From Corynebacterium lemuris (GTDB lineage Bacteria > Actinomycetota > Actinomycetes > Mycobacteriales > Mycobacteriaceae), in assembly GCF_024919295.1 (NCBI RefSeq), contig NZ_JANWTC010000001.1, positions 434,001 through 498,000 of the forward strand: a stretch of 64,000 nt of DNA. Reading direction: 5' to 3'. The notes under the pieces are model-generated. The model was given only the letters and a program-made list of their open reading frames with translations. It did no database searches and was not told where the DNA came from. Of this stretch, positions 1-11,488 are shown piece by piece; position 1 is the first letter of the stretch; every line of letters starts with the position of its first letter. The position numbers were made by a program, and so were the translations under genes.

Positions 1-3000
1 GGCCACATCGAGCTGGCCGCCCCGGTCACGCACATCTGGTACTTCAAGGGTGTCCCGAGCCGTCTCGGTTACCTGCTGGACCTCGCGCCGAAGGATCTCG
101 AGCGGATCATCTACTTCGCCGCGAACATCATCACCTCCGTCGACGAGGAGGCACGTCACAACGACCAGTCCACCCTCGAAGCCGACATGCTCCTGGAGAA
201 GAAGGACGTCGAGGCTGACGCCGAGACCGAGATCGCGGAGCGTGCCGCCAAGCTGGAGGAGGACCTCGCCGAGCTCGAGGCCGCCGGCGCCAAGGCCGAC
301 GCCCGCCGCAAGGTGCAGACCGCCGCTGACAAGGAGATGCAGCACATCCGCGAGCGTGCGGAGCGTGAGATCGACCGTCTCGAGGAGATCTGGCAGACCT
401 TCACCAAGCTCGCCACGAAGCAGATGATCATCGATGAGACCATCTACGAGGAGCTCATCGACCGCTACGAGGACTACTTCACCGGCGGCATGGGTGCGGA
501 GGCCATCCAGACCCTCATCCGCAACTTCGACCTCGACGCCGAGGCCGAGGAACTGCACACCATCATCAATGAGGGCAAGGGCCAGAAGAAGATGCGTGCC
601 CTCAAGCGCCTCAAGGTCGTCGCCGCGTTCCAGCGTTCCGGCAACGACCCGGCCGGCATGGTCCTTGACTGCATCCCGGTGATCCCGCCGGAGCTGCGGC
701 CGATGGTCCAGCTCGACGGTGGCCGTTTCGCCACCTCGGACCTCAACGACCTCTACCGTCGCGTGATCAACCGCAACAACCGCCTCAAGCGCATGATCGA
801 CCTCGGCGCGCCCGAGATCATCGTGAACAACGAGAAGCGCATGCTGCAGGAATCGGTCGATGCACTGTTCGACAACGGCCGTCGTGGCCGTCCGGTCACC
901 GGACCGGGTAACCGTCCGCTGAAGTCGCTGTCCGACCTGCTCAAGGGCAAGCAGGGCCGCTTCCGTCAGAACCTGCTGGGTAAGCGCGTCGACTACTCGG
1001 GTCGTTCCGTGATCATCGTCGGCCCGCAGCTGAAGCTCCACGAGTGTGGTCTGCCGAAGCTGATGGCCCTCGAGCTGTTCAAGCCTTTCGTGATGAAGCG
1101 TCTGGTGGAGAACGACTACGCGCAGAACATCAAGTCCGCGAAGCGCATGGTCGAGCGTCAGCGTCCCGAGGTCTGGGACGTGCTGGAGGAGGCCATCTCC
1201 GAGCATCCGGTGATGCTCAACCGTGCCCCCACCCTGCACCGACTGGGTATCCAGGCCTTCGAGCCGAAGCTGGTCGAGGGTAAGGCCATCCAGCTGCACC
1301 CGCTGGCCTGTGAGGCCTTCAACGCCGACTTCGATGGTGACCAGATGGCCGTCCACCTCCCGCTGTCCGCGGAGGCCCAGGCCGAGGCACGCGTCCTCAT
1401 GCTCGCCTCGAACAACATCCTGTCCCCGGCCTCCGGTAAGCCGCTGGCCATGCCACGTCTGGACATGGTCACCGGTCTGTACTTCCTGACCATGGACAAG
1501 AAGGAAGACGAGATCGGCGGCCAGGGTGCCTACAAGCCGGCCGACGAGAACGGTCCGGCACAGGGCGACTACTCCTCCTTCGCCGAGGCCATCATGGCCC
1601 GTGACCTGGGTACCCTGGGTCTGCAGGCGCCGATCCGCGTGCGGATCGACCACCTGCGTCCCCCGGTGGACATCGAGGCCGAGCAGTTCCCTGACGGCTG
1701 GGAGCAGGGTCAGTCCTGGACCGCGAACACCACCCTGGGCCGGGTCATGTTCAACGAGCTCATGCCGTGGAACTACCCGTACCTTGAGGGCGTCATGGTC
1801 CGTAAGGGTGGCGGCCCGGGCTTCATCATGCTCGGCGACGTCATCAACGACCTCGCGGCCCGCTACCCGATGATCACCGTCGCGCAGACGATGGACAAGA
1901 TGAAGGACTCCGGCTTCTACTGGGCGACCCGTTCCGGCGTCACCATCGCCATGTCCGACGTTCTGGTTCTGCCGAACAAGGAGGAGATCCTCGAGGCCTA
2001 CGAGGCCGAGGCACGCGAGATCGAGCACAAGTTCTGGGTCAAGGGTGCGCTGCGTGAGCGTGACCGCTACGACCGTCTCGTCGAGCTCTGGCAGGACGCC
2101 ACCAACAAGGTGGGTAAGGCCGTCGAGGAGATGTACCCGGACGACAACCCGATCCCCATGATCGTGAAGTCGGGTGCCGCCGGTAACATGCGCCAGATCT
2201 GGACCCTGGCCGGCATGAAGGGCATGGTCGTGAACTCGAAGGGTGACTACATCACCCGTCCGATCAAGACCTCCTTCCGGGAGGGCCTGTCGGTTCTCGA
2301 GTACTTCAACAACTCGCACGGTTCCCGTAAGGGCCTGGCCGACACCGCTCTGCGTACCGCGGACTCCGGTTACCTGACCCGTCGTCTCGTTGACGTGGCC
2401 CAGGACGTCATCGTCCGCGAGGACGACTGCGGTACCCGCCAGGGTGTCCGCGTGCCGGTCGCGGTCGAGGCCAAGAACGCCGCAGGCGAGGTCACGGGAT
2501 ACACCCGCCACTCGCTGGTGGAGACCTCCGTCTCCGGCCGTGTCCTGGCGACCGAGCTGGTCGACGAGGCATCCGGTCTCAACCTGGAGCCCGGTTCCGA
2601 CCTCACCGAGATGCGTATCGACGACCTCGTGGCCGCCGGCATCACCGAGGTCAAGGTCCGCTCCGTGCTGACCTGCCAGACCCACACCGGTGTCTGTGCC
2701 AAGTGCTACGGCAAGTCCATGGCCTCCGGCCAGCTGGTCGACATCGGCGAGGCCGTCGGCATCGTCGCCGCCCAGTCGATCGGTGAGCCCGGCACCCAGC
2801 TGACCATGCGTACCTTCCACCAGGGTGGTGTCGGTGGTGACATCACCGGCGGTCTGCCGCGTGTGCAGGAGCTGTTCGAGGCCCGCGTGCCGAAGAACGC
2901 CTCCCCGATCGCGGAGTTCTCGGGCACCGTTGAGCTGGAGGATGACGGCAACTTCTACAAGTTGACGCTGACCTCCGACGACGGCACCGAGGAGAAGATC

Positions 3001-3735
3001 TACGAGAAGCTGTCCAAGCGACAGGGTCTCGCACAGGTCCGGGTCCCGATGGACAACAACCCGTCGGTGCTCATCGAGCGCACCCTGCGCAGCGGTGACC
3101 ATGTGGAGCTCGGCGACCGCCTGCTCCGCGGCCCTGCTGACCCGCATGATGTGCTCCGCGTGCTGCGTCGCCGTGGTGTGGAGAAGCACCTCATCGACGA
3201 GGTGCAGGCCGTGTACCGCACCCAGGGTGTGGCCATCCACGACAAGCACATCGAGATCATCATCCGTCAGATGCTGCGCCGCGGTACCGTCATTGACGCC
3301 GGTTCCACGGACTACCTGCCGGGTACGCTGGTCGACCTCACCGAGGCCCGTCGCGTCAATGCGGCACTCCGGGCCGAGGGTGGTCAGCCGGCGGAGCTGC
3401 GTGACCAGATCATGGGCATCACCAAGGCTTCGCTGGCCACGGAGTCCTGGCTGTCGGCCGCCTCCTTCCAGGAGACGACCCGCGTGCTCACGGACGCCGC
3501 GATCAACAAGCGCTCCGACCAGCTCATCGGTCTCAAGGAGAACGTGATCATCGGTAAGCTGATCCCGGCCGGTACCGGTATCTCCCGTTACCGCAACATC
3601 GAGGTCAAACCGACCGAGGCGGCCCGTAACGCGGCCTACTCGATCCCGACCTACGGTGACTCCATCTACGGTGACGACGGCTACGCCGAGTTCACCGGCG
3701 CCTCTGTGCCGCTGGACGAGGAGTTCCAGCTCTAG
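1..3735 (+). CDS. rpoC: DNA-directed RNA polymerase beta' subunit (5' partial)
   Basis: Catalytic large subunit of RNA polymerase. The reading frame is open from the first base of the window ([17 protein letters not shown]...), and by comparison with mycobacterial RpoC roughly 90 N-terminal residues, including the first zinc site, lie upstream. The Mg-binding active-site motif NADFDGD is encoded at 1321-1341. The bridge-helix/trigger-loop region reads [18 protein letters not shown], and a second zinc site is visible as REDDCG followed by [13 protein letters not shown]. It ends with a TAG codon and is followed at once by a hairpin that also serves the convergent gene. Identity is certain; only the start is missing. 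Confidence 0.98.
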   Translation, partial: GHIELAAPVTHIWYFKGVPSRLGYLLDLAPKDLERIIYFAANIITSVDEEARHNDQSTLEADMLLEKKDVEADAETEIAERAAKLEEDLAELEAAGAKADARRKVQTAADKEMQHIRERAEREIDRLEEIWQTFTKLATKQMIIDETIYEELIDRYEDYFTGGMGAEAIQTLIRNFDLDAEAEELHTIINEGKGQKKMRALKRLKVVAAFQRSGNDPAGMVLDCIPVIPPELRPMVQLDGGRFATSDLNDLYRRVINRNNRLKRMIDLGAPEIIVNNEKRMLQESVDALFDNGRRGRPVTGPGNRPLKSLSDLLKGKQGRFRQNLLGKRVDYSGRSVIIVGPQLKLHECGLPKLMALELFKPFVMKRLVENDYAQNIKSAKRMVERQRPEVWDVLEEAISEHPVMLNRAPTLHRLGIQAFEPKLVEGKAIQLHPLACEAFNADFDGDQMAVHLPLSAEAQAEARVLMLASNNILSPASGKPLAMPRLDMVTGLYFLTMDKKEDEIGGQGAYKPADENGPAQGDYSSFAEAIMARDLGTLGLQAPIRVRIDHLRPPVDIEAEQFPDGWEQGQSWTANTTLGRVMFNELMPWNYPYLEGVMVRKGGGPGFIMLGDVINDLAARYPMITVAQTMDKMKDSGFYWATRSGVTIAMSDVLVLPNKEEILEAYEAEAREIEHKFWVKGALRERDRYDRLVELWQDATNKVGKAVEEMYPDDNPIPMIVKSGAAGNMRQIWTLAGMKGMVVNSKGDYITRPIKTSFREGLSVLEYFNNSHGSRKGLADTALRTADSGYLTRRLVDVAQDVIVREDDCGTRQGVRVPVAVEAKNAAGEVTGYTRHSLVETSVSGRVLATELVDEASGLNLEPGSDLTEMRIDDLVAAGITEVKVRSVLTCQTHTGVCAKCYGKSMASGQLVDIGEAVGIVAAQSIGEPGTQLTMRTFHQGGVGGDITGGLPRVQELFEARVPKNASPIAEFSGTVELEDDGNFYKLTLTSDDGTEEKIYEKLSKRQGLAQVRVPMDNNPSVLIERTLRSGDHVELGDRLLRGPADPHDVLRVLRRRGVEKHLIDEVQAVYRTQGVAIHDKHIEIIIRQMLRRGTVIDAGSTDYLPGTLVDLTEARRVNAALRAEGGQPAELRDQIMGITKASLATESWLSAASFQETTRVLTDAAINKRSDQLIGLKENVIIGKLIPAGTGISRYRNIEVKPTEAARNAAYSIPTYGDSIYGDDGYAEFTGASVPLDEEFQL

Positions 3736-3754
3736 TAAACGCTGGTTGCCTGCC

Positions 3755-3799
3755 GACGCCCCGTCCCTCCCCGTTTTTTCCGGGGGTGGACGGGGCGTC
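3755..3799. terminator. Bidirectional terminator between rpoC and a convergent gene
   Basis: A 12-bp perfect stem (GACGCCCCGTCC at 3755-3766 with GGACGGGGCGTC at 3788-3799) is extended inward by a CTCCCCG/CGGGGG pairing around a T-rich loop. It lies 20 nt after the rpoC stop and just before the end of the minus-strand gene, so it probably ends both transcripts. Confidence 0.75.
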
Positions 3800-3816
3800 C
3801 GCCTTTCGAGGGTAGG

Positions 3817-4482
3817 TCAGGGACGGGGTTTGCGGAGGACGCGCCGGACCTCAACCCCACCCATGAGGCCGAGGCCCCGCACCCGTACGACAGGGGCGTC
3901 GGCGGGTAGATCCTCGATGCGTTGCCTGACTTCTTCGTCGGTGCTGATGCCGAAACCACCCATGATGCCGATGCCTTCGCTGAGCACCCGGACGTCCTCC
4001 GGGACGAGGATCTCCACCCCGCCCATGATGCCGATGGCGTAGATGACAGTTTCTTGTGCGGCCAGGCGAGCCTCTGTGAGATCGATGCCGTTGCCGCCCA
4101 TGATCGCAATAGAAAGATGGGCGGGCGCGATCAGCCAGTCCCCCTGTTTGTCGGTGCCACCCATGATGGCCAGGCTGAAGGAGCTGCCACCCGTCTCGCC
4201 GGTCACCCGACGCCGGGTCGGGGCGGAGGGTGCCCGGGGGGCGGGGGAGCGCTCCGGGAACACCACCGGGACCGGACCTTCGAATACGGCGGTGGGGTCC
4301 GGCATGAGGTCGGCCAGGGGTGCGGACAGCTCATCGCGGTAGCGGGCCGCGAGGACCGCCTTCGTGCGGTCATCGAACTCATTGAAGTCGATACGTCCCT
4401 CGGAGAACGCACGCCCAAGAGCCTCGTTGGCCCGGTTGCGGTCATCGTCGCTGGCTCGGAGGCGGGGCGGCTGTTCACTCAT
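3817..4482 (-). CDS. DUF1707 / SHOCT-like protein with repeated IMGG motifs
   Basis: 221-residue protein. The N-terminal ~55 residues (LRASDDDRNRANEALGRAF ... DRTKAVLAARYRDEL) match the DUF1707 SHOCT-like domain of actinobacterial regulatory or membrane-associated proteins. The C-terminal half carries five spaced copies of an I/L-M-G-G motif (AIMGG, AIMGG, GIMGG, GIMGG, GLMGG), as in the LiaF-like C-terminal fold, which is probably a beta-repeat structure. No membrane segment is visible. The start at 4482 is chosen because a TACCAT -10 element (4490-4495, minus strand) lies 7 nt upstream, which suggests a leaderless mRNA; the longer frame upstream has no such support. A cell-envelope stress role is inferred only from the family. 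Confidence 0.75.
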   Translation of the reverse strand: MSEQPPRLRASDDDRNRANEALGRAFSEGRIDFNEFDDRTKAVLAARYRDELSAPLADLMPDPTAVFEGPVPVVFPERSPAPRAPSAPTRRRVTGETGGSSFSLAIMGGTDKQGDWLIAPAHLSIAIMGGNGIDLTEARLAAQETVIYAIGIMGGVEILVPEDVRVLSEGIGIMGGFGISTDEEVRQRIEDLPADAPVVRVRGLGLMGGVEVRRVLRKPRP

Positions 4483-4884
4483 GTTCCCGATGGTACGGCC
4501 CGTGAGGCCACCTTGTCTGGCTCTCTGGCCGCGACGCCCTGCACGATGAGTGGTACCCGCCTGCGATGGCTGTCGAAGAGCAGGCTGGTGAACATCCTCT
4601 GCATGTCCCAACGGCGGGGCGCGTGGAGGTTATCCAGGCGCTGCAAGGTAAGCGCGTCGAAAGGGGATTTGGATTGCGGGGGTCTGCTGCTGTAGTGTCA
4701 GCTTCTAGTCCCACGTCTCGATGGTGGGAGCCTGCAGTTTTCCCGTAAGCCAGCGAGAGCGGCCGACGGGTTTTCGCACGTTTAAAAGTCGTGTGGCTAC
4801 GTCGCAGGCGAGGAAGAAACTCTCAGCAAGTTTTCTCGGTCGGCTCATCCGGCCGGATAAGCCGATCAACACAGAAAGACGGTT
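4483..4884. other. Intergenic region: divergent promoters and str-operon leader
   Basis: The 402-nt gap between the DUF1707 gene and rpsL holds the minus-strand -10 next to 4482, the candidate str promoter near 4669-4698, and a leader of about 180 nt. The rpsL leader is A/T-richer than its surroundings (for example ACGTTTAAAAGTCG). Open frames in it lack codon bias and start signals, so no gene is called. Confidence 0.5.
4669..4698 (+). promoter_or_regulatory. Candidate promoter of the str operon
   Basis: TTGGAT (4669-4674), 18-nt spacer, TAGTGT (4693-4698) preceded by TG as an extended -10. It is placed to give an rpsL leader of about 180 nt. Read from consensus only; no start site is known. 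Confidence 0.45.
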
Positions 4885-5256
4885 ATGCCCACTATTCAGC
4901 AGCTGATCCGCAAGGGTCGCCACGACAAGGCCGCGAAGATCAACGCCGCAGCCCTGAAGGGTTCCCCGCAGCGTCGTGGCGTGTGCACCCGTGTGTACAC
5001 CACCACCCCGAAGAAGCCGAACTCCGCTCTGCGTAAGGTCGCCCGTGTGCGCCTGACCACCGGCGTCGAGGTCTCCGCCTACATCCCGGGTGAGGGCCAC
5101 AACCTGCAGGAGCACTCCATGGTGCTCGTCCGCGGTGGTCGCGTGAAGGACCTCCCGGGTGTCCGTTACAAGATCGTCCGCGGCACCCTCGACACCCAGG
5201 GTGTCAAGGACCGCAAGCAGGCCCGCTCCCGCTACGGCGCCAAGAAGGGACAGTAA
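4885..5256 (+). CDS. rpsL: 30S ribosomal protein S12
   Basis: 123-residue S12 of the decoding centre, full length. The conserved loop [13 protein letters not shown] contains Lys43, the residue whose change commonly gives streptomycin resistance, so this allele looks streptomycin-sensitive. The conserved [12 protein letters not shown] loop is also present. The ATG follows a modest purine-rich site (AGAAAG). It is the first gene of the str cluster and rpsG follows after 3 nt, so the two are co-transcribed and probably translationally coupled. Confidence 0.97.
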   Translation: MPTIQQLIRKGRHDKAAKINAAALKGSPQRRGVCTRVYTTTPKKPNSALRKVARVRLTTGVEVSAYIPGEGHNLQEHSMVLVRGGRVKDLPGVRYKIVRGTLDTQGVKDRKQARSRYGAKKGQ

Positions 5257-5259
5257 ACA

Positions 5260-5727
5260 ATGCGTAAGAACCGTGCACCCGAGCGTCCCGTCGTCAAGGA
5301 CCCGGTCTACAGCTCCGAGCTCGTGACCCAGCTGGTCAACAAGGTGCTTGTCGACGGCAAGAAGTCCACTGCTGAGCGCATCGTCTACGGTGCCCTCGAG
5401 TCCTGCCGCGAGAAGACCGGCACCGATCCGGTCGGCACCCTCGAGAAGGCCCTGGGCAACATCCGCCCGGACCTTGAGGTCCGCTCCCGCCGCGTTGGTG
5501 GCGCCACCTACCAGGTTCCGGTTGAGGTCCGCCCGGGCCGCTCCAACACCCTGGCTCTGCGTTGGCTGGTCACCTTCACCCGCCAGCGTCGCGAGAACAC
5601 CATGGTTGACCGTCTCGCCAACGAGATCCTGGACGCGTCCAACGGTCTCGGTGCCTCCGTGAAGCGCCGCGAGGACGTCCACAAGATGGCCGAGGCCAAC
5701 CGCGCCTTCGCCCACTACCGCTGGTAG
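5260..5727 (+). CDS. rpsG: 30S ribosomal protein S7
   Basis: 155-residue S7, the assembly protein that nucleates the 30S head by binding the 3' domain of 16S rRNA. Recognised from its start ([17 protein letters not shown]), the central [12 protein letters not shown] segment and the C-terminal [14 protein letters not shown], all at family length. It begins 3 nt after rpsL. A 317-nt spacer separates it from fusA, so the str cluster is not one tight operon here. Confidence 0.97.
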   Translation: MRKNRAPERPVVKDPVYSSELVTQLVNKVLVDGKKSTAERIVYGALESCREKTGTDPVGTLEKALGNIRPDLEVRSRRVGGATYQVPVEVRPGRSNTLALRWLVTFTRQRRENTMVDRLANEILDASNGLGASVKRREDVHKMAEANRAFAHYRW

Positions 5728-6044
5728 CAGGACAGAAAACCACACATGGCCCAGTCGGCAGCCGCACGCGCGTCCGTCCCTCACCGTCCCACCGCTCCGG
5801 CGGGTCGGCCGGGGCGGCGCTGAGGCGACTCGTCGATGGGGCCATTGGTGTCTCCCGGGGCAGGTGTCCCGGGCTGACGCGAGCCACCCGGCCATGGGGT
5901 GTCGTAGGGTCTGATGTCGGCGGAGTTCTTCCGACTGATGCCAGTACGACCAATCAATGGCAGAATTGAACGAGAACTATTCACTGACGGCGTCTGAGGC
6001 ATACCCGCCGAGGGCGTCGAAGATCTACAAGTTGGGGTAAGACT
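5728..6044. other. rpsG-fusA spacer with a hairpin
   Basis: A 10-bp hairpin (5792-5801 with 5808-5817, one G-T pair, loop GGGTCG) without a T-run could attenuate read-through. Nearer fusA the sequence becomes A/T-richer (CAATCAATGGCAGAATTGAACG), consistent with a fusA promoter, but no hexamer pair with good spacing could be chosen. No gene is seen. Confidence 0.45.
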
Positions 6045-8168
6045 GTGGCACAAGAAGTGCTTAAGGACCTGAACAAGGTCCGCAACATCGGCATCATGGC
6101 CCACATCGATGCCGGTAAGACCACCACCACCGAGCGCATCCTCTTCTACACCGGCATCAACCGTAAGGTCGGCGAGACCCACGACGGTGGCGCCACCACC
6201 GACTGGATGGAGCAGGAGAAGGAGCGCGGTATCACGATCACCTCCGCTGCCGTCACCTGTTTCTGGGACAACAACCAGATCAACATCATCGATACCCCGG
6301 GTCACGTCGACTTCACCGTCGAGGTCGAGCGTTCCCTGCGCGTCCTCGATGGCGCCGTCGCCGTCTTCGACGGCAAGGAAGGCGTGGAGCCGCAGTCCGA
6401 GCAGGTCTGGCGTCAGGCCGCCAAGTACGACGTTCCGCGTATCTGCTTCATCAACAAGATGGACAAGCTGGGCGCTGACTTCTACTACACCGTCGGCACC
6501 ATCGTCGACCGCCTCGGCGCCAAGCCGCTGGTCATGCAGCTCCCGATCGGCGCTGAGGACGACTTCAACGGCGTCGTCGATCTCCTCGAGATGAAGGCCC
6601 TCATGTGGCCTGGCAAGACCGAGATCGGTACCGAGGCCACCGTCGAGGAGATCCCGGCCGATCTTCTGGAGAAGGCCGAGGAGTACCGCGAGAAGCTGCT
6701 CGAGACCGTCGCCGAGTCCGACGACGAGCTCATGGAGAAGTACTTCGGTGGCGAGGAGCTCTCGATCGATGAGATCAAGGCCGCGATCCGCAAGCTGACC
6801 GTCAACTCCGAGATCTACCCGGTCTACTGCGGCACCGCCTACAAGAACAAGGGCGTTCAGCCCCTGCTCGACGCCGTCATCGACTTCCTGCCGAACCCGC
6901 TGGACATCGGCGAGGTCGAGGGCCACGCTGTGGGCGATGAGTCCACCACTCTGACCCGCAAGCCGTCCGCCGACGAGCCGTTCTCCGCACTGGCCTTCAA
7001 GATCGCCGCACACCCCTTCTTCGGCAAGCTGACCTACATCCGTGTCTACTCGGGCCGCGTGGTCCCGGGCGACCAGGTGCAGAACTCCACCAAGGGCAAG
7101 AAGGAGCGCATCGGAAAGCTCTTCCAGATGCACGCCAACAAGGAGAACCCGGTGGAGGAGGCTCGCGCGGGCAACATCTTCGCCGTGATCGGCCTGAAGG
7201 ACACCACCACCGGTGACACCCTCTGCTCCACCGACAACCCGATCATCCTGGAGTCCATGGACTTCCCGGATCCGGTCATCCAGGTGGCCATCGAGCCGAA
7301 GACCAAGTCTGACCAGGAGAAGCTGGGCACCGCGATCCAGAAGCTGGCGGAGGAGGACCCGACCTTCACCGTCCACCTGGACGAGGAGTCCGGCCAGACC
7401 GTCATCGGCGGCATGGGTGAGCTCCACCTCGATGTCCTCGTCGACCGCATGAAGCGCGAGTACAAGGTCGAGGCCAACGTCGGTGCCCCGCAGGTCGCCT
7501 ACCGCGAGACCATCCGCAAGCCGGTCGAGAAGCTCGAGTTCACCCATAAGAAGCAGACGGGTGGCTCCGGCCAGTTCGCTAAGGTCATCATCGGTATTGA
7601 GCCTTACGCCCCGACTCCGGAGGAGCTCGAGGAGGGTCAGTCCCCGACCTACCACTTCGAGAACGCCGTCACCGGTGGGCGCATCCCGAGGGAGTACATC
7701 CCCTCTGTCGACGCTGGTATCCAGGACGCCATGCAGTACGGCTACCTGGCCGGTTACCCGCTGGTCAACATCAAGGCCACCCTGATCGACGGCGCCTACC
7801 ACGACGTCGACTCCTCGGAAATGGCGTTCAAGATCGCCGGTTCCCAGGCTCTGAAGGAAGCTGTCGCCAAGGCCAAGCCGGTTCTGCTCGAGCCCGTGAT
7901 GGCTGTGGAGATCACCACTCCGGAGGAGTACATGGGTGACGTCATCGGTGACGTCAACTCCCGCCGTGGCCAGGTCAACGCCATGGAGGACCGCGCCGGC
8001 GCCAAGCTGGTCAAGGCCAAGGTGCCGCTGTCCGAGATGTTCGGCTACGTCGGTGACCTGCGTTCCAAGACCCAGGGTCGTGCAAACTACTCCATGGTCT
8101 TCGACTCCTACGCTGAGGTCCCCTCCAGCGTCTCCGAGGAGATCATCTCCGAGCGCACCGGTAACTAG
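6045..8168 (+). CDS. fusA: Elongation factor G
   Basis: 707-residue translational GTPase that drives ribosome translocation and, with RRF, recycling. All G motifs are present: [15 protein letters not shown] (P-loop), RGITITSAA (switch I), DTPGHVDF, and NKMDKLG. Domains II-V follow, with [14 protein letters not shown] in domain IV and the C-terminal [10 protein letters not shown] and [12 protein letters not shown]. The start is GTG at 6045, since [17 protein letters not shown] aligns with other actinobacterial EF-G; upstream GGGGTAAG is a weak ribosome site. A long antisense open frame over this gene is a codon-bias shadow. Confidence 0.98.
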   Translation: MAQEVLKDLNKVRNIGIMAHIDAGKTTTTERILFYTGINRKVGETHDGGATTDWMEQEKERGITITSAAVTCFWDNNQINIIDTPGHVDFTVEVERSLRVLDGAVAVFDGKEGVEPQSEQVWRQAAKYDVPRICFINKMDKLGADFYYTVGTIVDRLGAKPLVMQLPIGAEDDFNGVVDLLEMKALMWPGKTEIGTEATVEEIPADLLEKAEEYREKLLETVAESDDELMEKYFGGEELSIDEIKAAIRKLTVNSEIYPVYCGTAYKNKGVQPLLDAVIDFLPNPLDIGEVEGHAVGDESTTLTRKPSADEPFSALAFKIAAHPFFGKLTYIRVYSGRVVPGDQVQNSTKGKKERIGKLFQMHANKENPVEEARAGNIFAVIGLKDTTTGDTLCSTDNPIILESMDFPDPVIQVAIEPKTKSDQEKLGTAIQKLAEEDPTFTVHLDEESGQTVIGGMGELHLDVLVDRMKREYKVEANVGAPQVAYRETIRKPVEKLEFTHKKQTGGSGQFAKVIIGIEPYAPTPEELEEGQSPTYHFENAVTGGRIPREYIPSVDAGIQDAMQYGYLAGYPLVNIKATLIDGAYHDVDSSEMAFKIAGSQALKEAVAKAKPVLLEPVMAVEITTPEEYMGDVIGDVNSRRGQVNAMEDRAGAKLVKAKVPLSEMFGYVGDLRSKTQGRANYSMVFDSYAEVPSSVSEEIISERTGN

Positions 8169-8203
8169 CCGGTAGTCTCCACCGCCGGAGCTGTCTCCTG
8201 TCC

Positions 8204-8235
8204 GCTCCCTGACGCCTGTGCCGGCGTCGGGGAGC
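8204..8235 (+). terminator. Hairpin after fusA (attenuator or terminator without T-run)
   Basis: GCTCCCTGACGCC (8204-8216) pairs with GGCGTCGGGGAGC (8223-8235), 13 bp with one G-T pair and loop TGTGCC. It is followed by AGGGGACGG, not by thymines, so only partial termination is likely. Confidence 0.5.
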
Positions 8236-8378
8236 AGGGGACGGAACCGGCAACGCGGTGAGGTAGCGGCCGGGCTGAGCAACCACCTTCCTCAGGTGGT
8301 GGCTGAGCCGGCCGTTACCCACCGTGAGATCCCGGATTCCACGCCGTGCCCGCACGGTCGGGCGAGCCGGGCCGTGGT

Positions 8379-8407
8379 TTGAAAAAACAGCGGTTGAAAT
8401 CTAGGAT
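8379..8407 (+). promoter_or_regulatory. Strong sigma-A-type promoter of tuf
   Basis: TTGAAA (8379-8384), exactly 17 nt, TAGGAT (8402-8407). This is the best-matched promoter in the window and fits the very high expression expected of EF-Tu. Confidence 0.75.
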
Positions 8408-8532
8408 CGTGTAACTGGCACATTGTGAAAACGTCATCGGGCCCCGTCTGTCACAGGACCGGGGGTCAATGACGACTGTCAACCACGTGGCTGCGAAGTT
8501 CGTAGCCACCATGAAGTCCAGGAGGACATACA

Positions 8533-9723
<1,191 letters not shown>

Positions 9724-9747
9724 CAACTTCACGTATCTGACCTGAGA

Positions 9748-9777
9748 GGGCCCGGAGGATTTCCTCCGGGCCCTTTT
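9748..9777 (+). terminator. Intrinsic terminator of tuf
   Basis: GGGCCCGGAGG (9748-9758) pairs perfectly with CCTCCGGGCCC (9763-9773); loop ATTT; followed by TTTT. Classic rho-independent form. Confidence 0.92.
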
Positions 9778-9803
9778 GGTATTTCTGCCCCGGCGGGTAT
9801 CTT
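9775..9803 (+). promoter_or_regulatory. Promoter giving a leaderless panD mRNA
   Basis: TTTGGT (9775-9780), 17 nt, TATCTT (9798-9803); the panD ATG follows 7 nt later and there is no Shine-Dalgarno sequence. The -35 overlaps the T-run of the tuf terminator. Confidence 0.55.
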
Positions 9804-9810
9804 CTCTGTC

Positions 9811-10221
9811 ATGCTCAGAACCATCCTCGGCAGCAAGATCCACCGCGCAACGGTCACCCAGGCCGACCTCAACTACGTCGGTTCCGTCACGGTCGACGCC
9901 GACCTGCTCGCAGCGGCCGGCCTCATCGAGGGGGAGAAGGTGGCCATCGTCGACGTCACCAACGGGGCGCGGCTGGAGACCTACGTGATCACGGGCCGCC
10001 CCGGCACCGGCGAGATCTGCATCAACGGTGCCGCCGCGCACCTGATCCACCCGGGTGACATCGTCATCCTCATCTCCTACCTGCAGGCCACCCTCGACGA
10101 GGCTCTCGAGTATGAGCCACGCATCGTCCACGTCGACGAGAACAACCGCATCGTCGCCCTCGGCAACGACATCGCCGAGGCCGTCCCCGGTTCCGACACC
10201 GTCTCCGCCCGGAACATCTGA
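9811..10221 (+). CDS. panD: Aspartate 1-decarboxylase proenzyme
   Basis: 136-residue pyruvoyl enzyme that converts L-aspartate to beta-alanine for pantothenate and CoA synthesis. The self-cleavage site Gly24-Ser25 (NYVGSVTVD) is intact, so the chain should split into beta and alpha subunits with Ser25 becoming the pyruvoyl group. The [10 protein letters not shown] and [15 protein letters not shown] segments are typical. The start lacks a ribosome site and lies 7 nt after a -10 box, pointing to leaderless translation. The next gene begins 5 nt after the stop. Confidence 0.95.
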   Translation: MLRTILGSKIHRATVTQADLNYVGSVTVDADLLAAAGLIEGEKVAIVDVTNGARLETYVITGRPGTGEICINGAAAHLIHPGDIVILISYLQATLDEALEYEPRIVHVDENNRIVALGNDIAEAVPGSDTVSARNI

Positions 10222-10226
10222 GCGGC

Positions 10227-10949
10227 GTGCAGGACCCCATGCGCATCCCGGGTGTCCTCGACGCCGTCCGCCGCGTGTGGGAGGGACAGCCGGACCTGCC
10301 GCTCCCCACTCTCTTCGGGGTGCTGGCCAACCGGGGAATCGGCTGGGGCGCGAGCGACGAGGACCTGCTCCGCGAGCTGTCCGCGATGGAACGCGCCCAC
10401 CCCGGCATGCTCCCGCTTGTCGACGCCCGTGTCACCGCCCGCTTCCTCCTGCTCACCGAGGCTCCCGGCCACCGCGTGATGGTCGACCCCTGGCGGGTCG
10501 TAGTCCGCCGTCCGGAGGTCTCCGCCCAGCCCGGGGTGTGGCACTACGCCACGATCCGTCCGGCCTTCGTCGGCTCCCCGCTGGTGGTCACCTCCGCAGA
10601 GGGCATTGATCACCGGCTGGGTGTGCTCAGCAGCATCACCCTGCTCGATGACATGCCGGAACCCACAGTCCCGGATCTCACCGGTCTGAACCGCCGCGGT
10701 ATGGGGGACGCGGTCTACCTGATCACCCTCGCCGACGGGGCGGCTATGGTGCTCTCCCACGGTCTGGATCATTTCACCGCCGGGCGCCGCAGACTGGAGC
10801 ATGAGACATCCAGCTGGGAATCGTTGCGCACCTGCCGGCCGGGTGCCGGGCTGGTGGTGCAGGGGCCCGGGGGTGGTCCCGCCCGCGAGTACGGGGTGGT
10901 GCAGGACATCGTCCTGCTCGAGAATTCCCCTCAGGACTCCACCGGGTAG
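10227..10949 (+). CDS. Conserved hypothetical protein downstream of panD
   Basis: 240 residues, soluble, with no membrane segment or signal peptide. I do not recognise a family. The N-terminal part (GVLDAVRRVWEGQPDLPLP ... FGVLANRGIGWGASDEDLL) looks helical and the rest beta-rich (RVMVDPWRVVVRRP, GDAVYLITLADGAAMVL). The GTG at 10227 is 5 nt after the panD stop; an ATG at 10239 is an equal alternative, and neither has a clear ribosome site, so translational coupling to panD is likely. Its last 19 nt overlap the 3' end of the convergent Asp23 operon. Confidence 0.65.
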   Translation: MQDPMRIPGVLDAVRRVWEGQPDLPLPTLFGVLANRGIGWGASDEDLLRELSAMERAHPGMLPLVDARVTARFLLLTEAPGHRVMVDPWRVVVRRPEVSAQPGVWHYATIRPAFVGSPLVVTSAEGIDHRLGVLSSITLLDDMPEPTVPDLTGLNRRGMGDAVYLITLADGAAMVLSHGLDHFTAGRRRLEHETSSWESLRTCRPGAGLVVQGPGGGPAREYGVVQDIVLLENSPQDSTG

Positions 10950-11488
10950 AGGTGGAGCCGGTAGACGGTGTCCACGTCGATGCCCGGCACCGCGGCGCGG
11001 ACATCGCGCTCGGTCTGGTTGAGGACCGCCCACAGGGCGGGGACATCGGTGTCGGCGTGGGCCCGGAGAGTCAGCGTCAGGGTCGGCCGGTCCCAGGAAT
11101 GCGCGACGGTCGCCTGCACCGACTCAACGCGCGGGTGCTCCTCCAGCTGCCGGGCCACGGCCGTGGCCAGCGTAGCCAGGTCGATCTCGATTGAGCCGAG
11201 AGCATCGGAGGCCGGGGAGACGACCCGGCCGATCCGGTAGCGGCGCAGGTTGAGGGCGATGAGTCCGCCGCCGAGAACGGCGCTGAGCAGCCCGACGACG
11301 ATGAGCACTGGATCGAACCAGCCGGCTGAGGGGGCGATGAGCCACGCCGGGGAGTCGATCCGGTCGGCGAGGCCCTGTGCGAGGGGGACGTCGAGGAAGA
11401 GACCGACCGCCCAGGCCCCGCCGGCCAGGACGGACAGTCCCACCAGAAGGACGATGATCCGGTCGAGGAGAGCAATCCGGGCGTTCAC
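10931..11488 (-). CDS. AmaP-like alkaline shock response membrane anchor protein
   Basis: 185 residues, last gene of the Asp23 operon. It has two N-terminal membrane segments (ALLDRIIVLLVGLSVLAGG and DPVLIVVGLLSAVLGGGLIA) followed by a cytoplasmic domain (SIEIDLATLATAVARQLEE ... RPTLTLTLRAHADTDV). This matches the AmaP layout, which in firmicutes anchors Asp23 to the membrane; that function is inferred from the family. The GTG start overlaps the upstream stop codon (GTGA), giving tight coupling. The 3' end overlaps the convergent gene by 19 nt with no terminator between them. Confidence 0.7.
   Translation of the reverse strand: MNARIALLDRIIVLLVGLSVLAGGAWAVGLFLDVPLAQGLADRIDSPAWLIAPSAGWFDPVLIVVGLLSAVLGGGLIALNLRRYRIGRVVSPASDALGSIEIDLATLATAVARQLEEHPRVESVQATVAHSWDRPTLTLTLRAHADTDVPALWAVLNQTERDVRAAVPGIDVDTVYRLHLYPVES

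Larger units (their letters stand above)
8169..8532. other. fusA-tuf spacer: two hairpins and the tuf promoter
   Basis: 364 nt without a gene. It holds a 13-bp hairpin at 8204-8235, a longer imperfect hairpin at about 8267-8314, and the tuf promoter at 8379-8407, leaving a tuf leader of about 120 nt. Neither hairpin has a T-run, so they may attenuate rather than fully end fusA transcription. Confidence 0.6.

Noticed and set aside
3922..4695. Plus-strand frame through the DUF1707 gene towards rpsL
   Set aside because: No start signal or family; lies opposite a gene with clear repeats and DUF1707 domain.
5781..8282. Long minus-strand frame antisense to fusA
   Set aside because: The translation is a low-complexity Val/Leu/Gly/Asp-rich string with no domain, and it mirrors the strong GC3 codon bias of fusA on the opposite strand.
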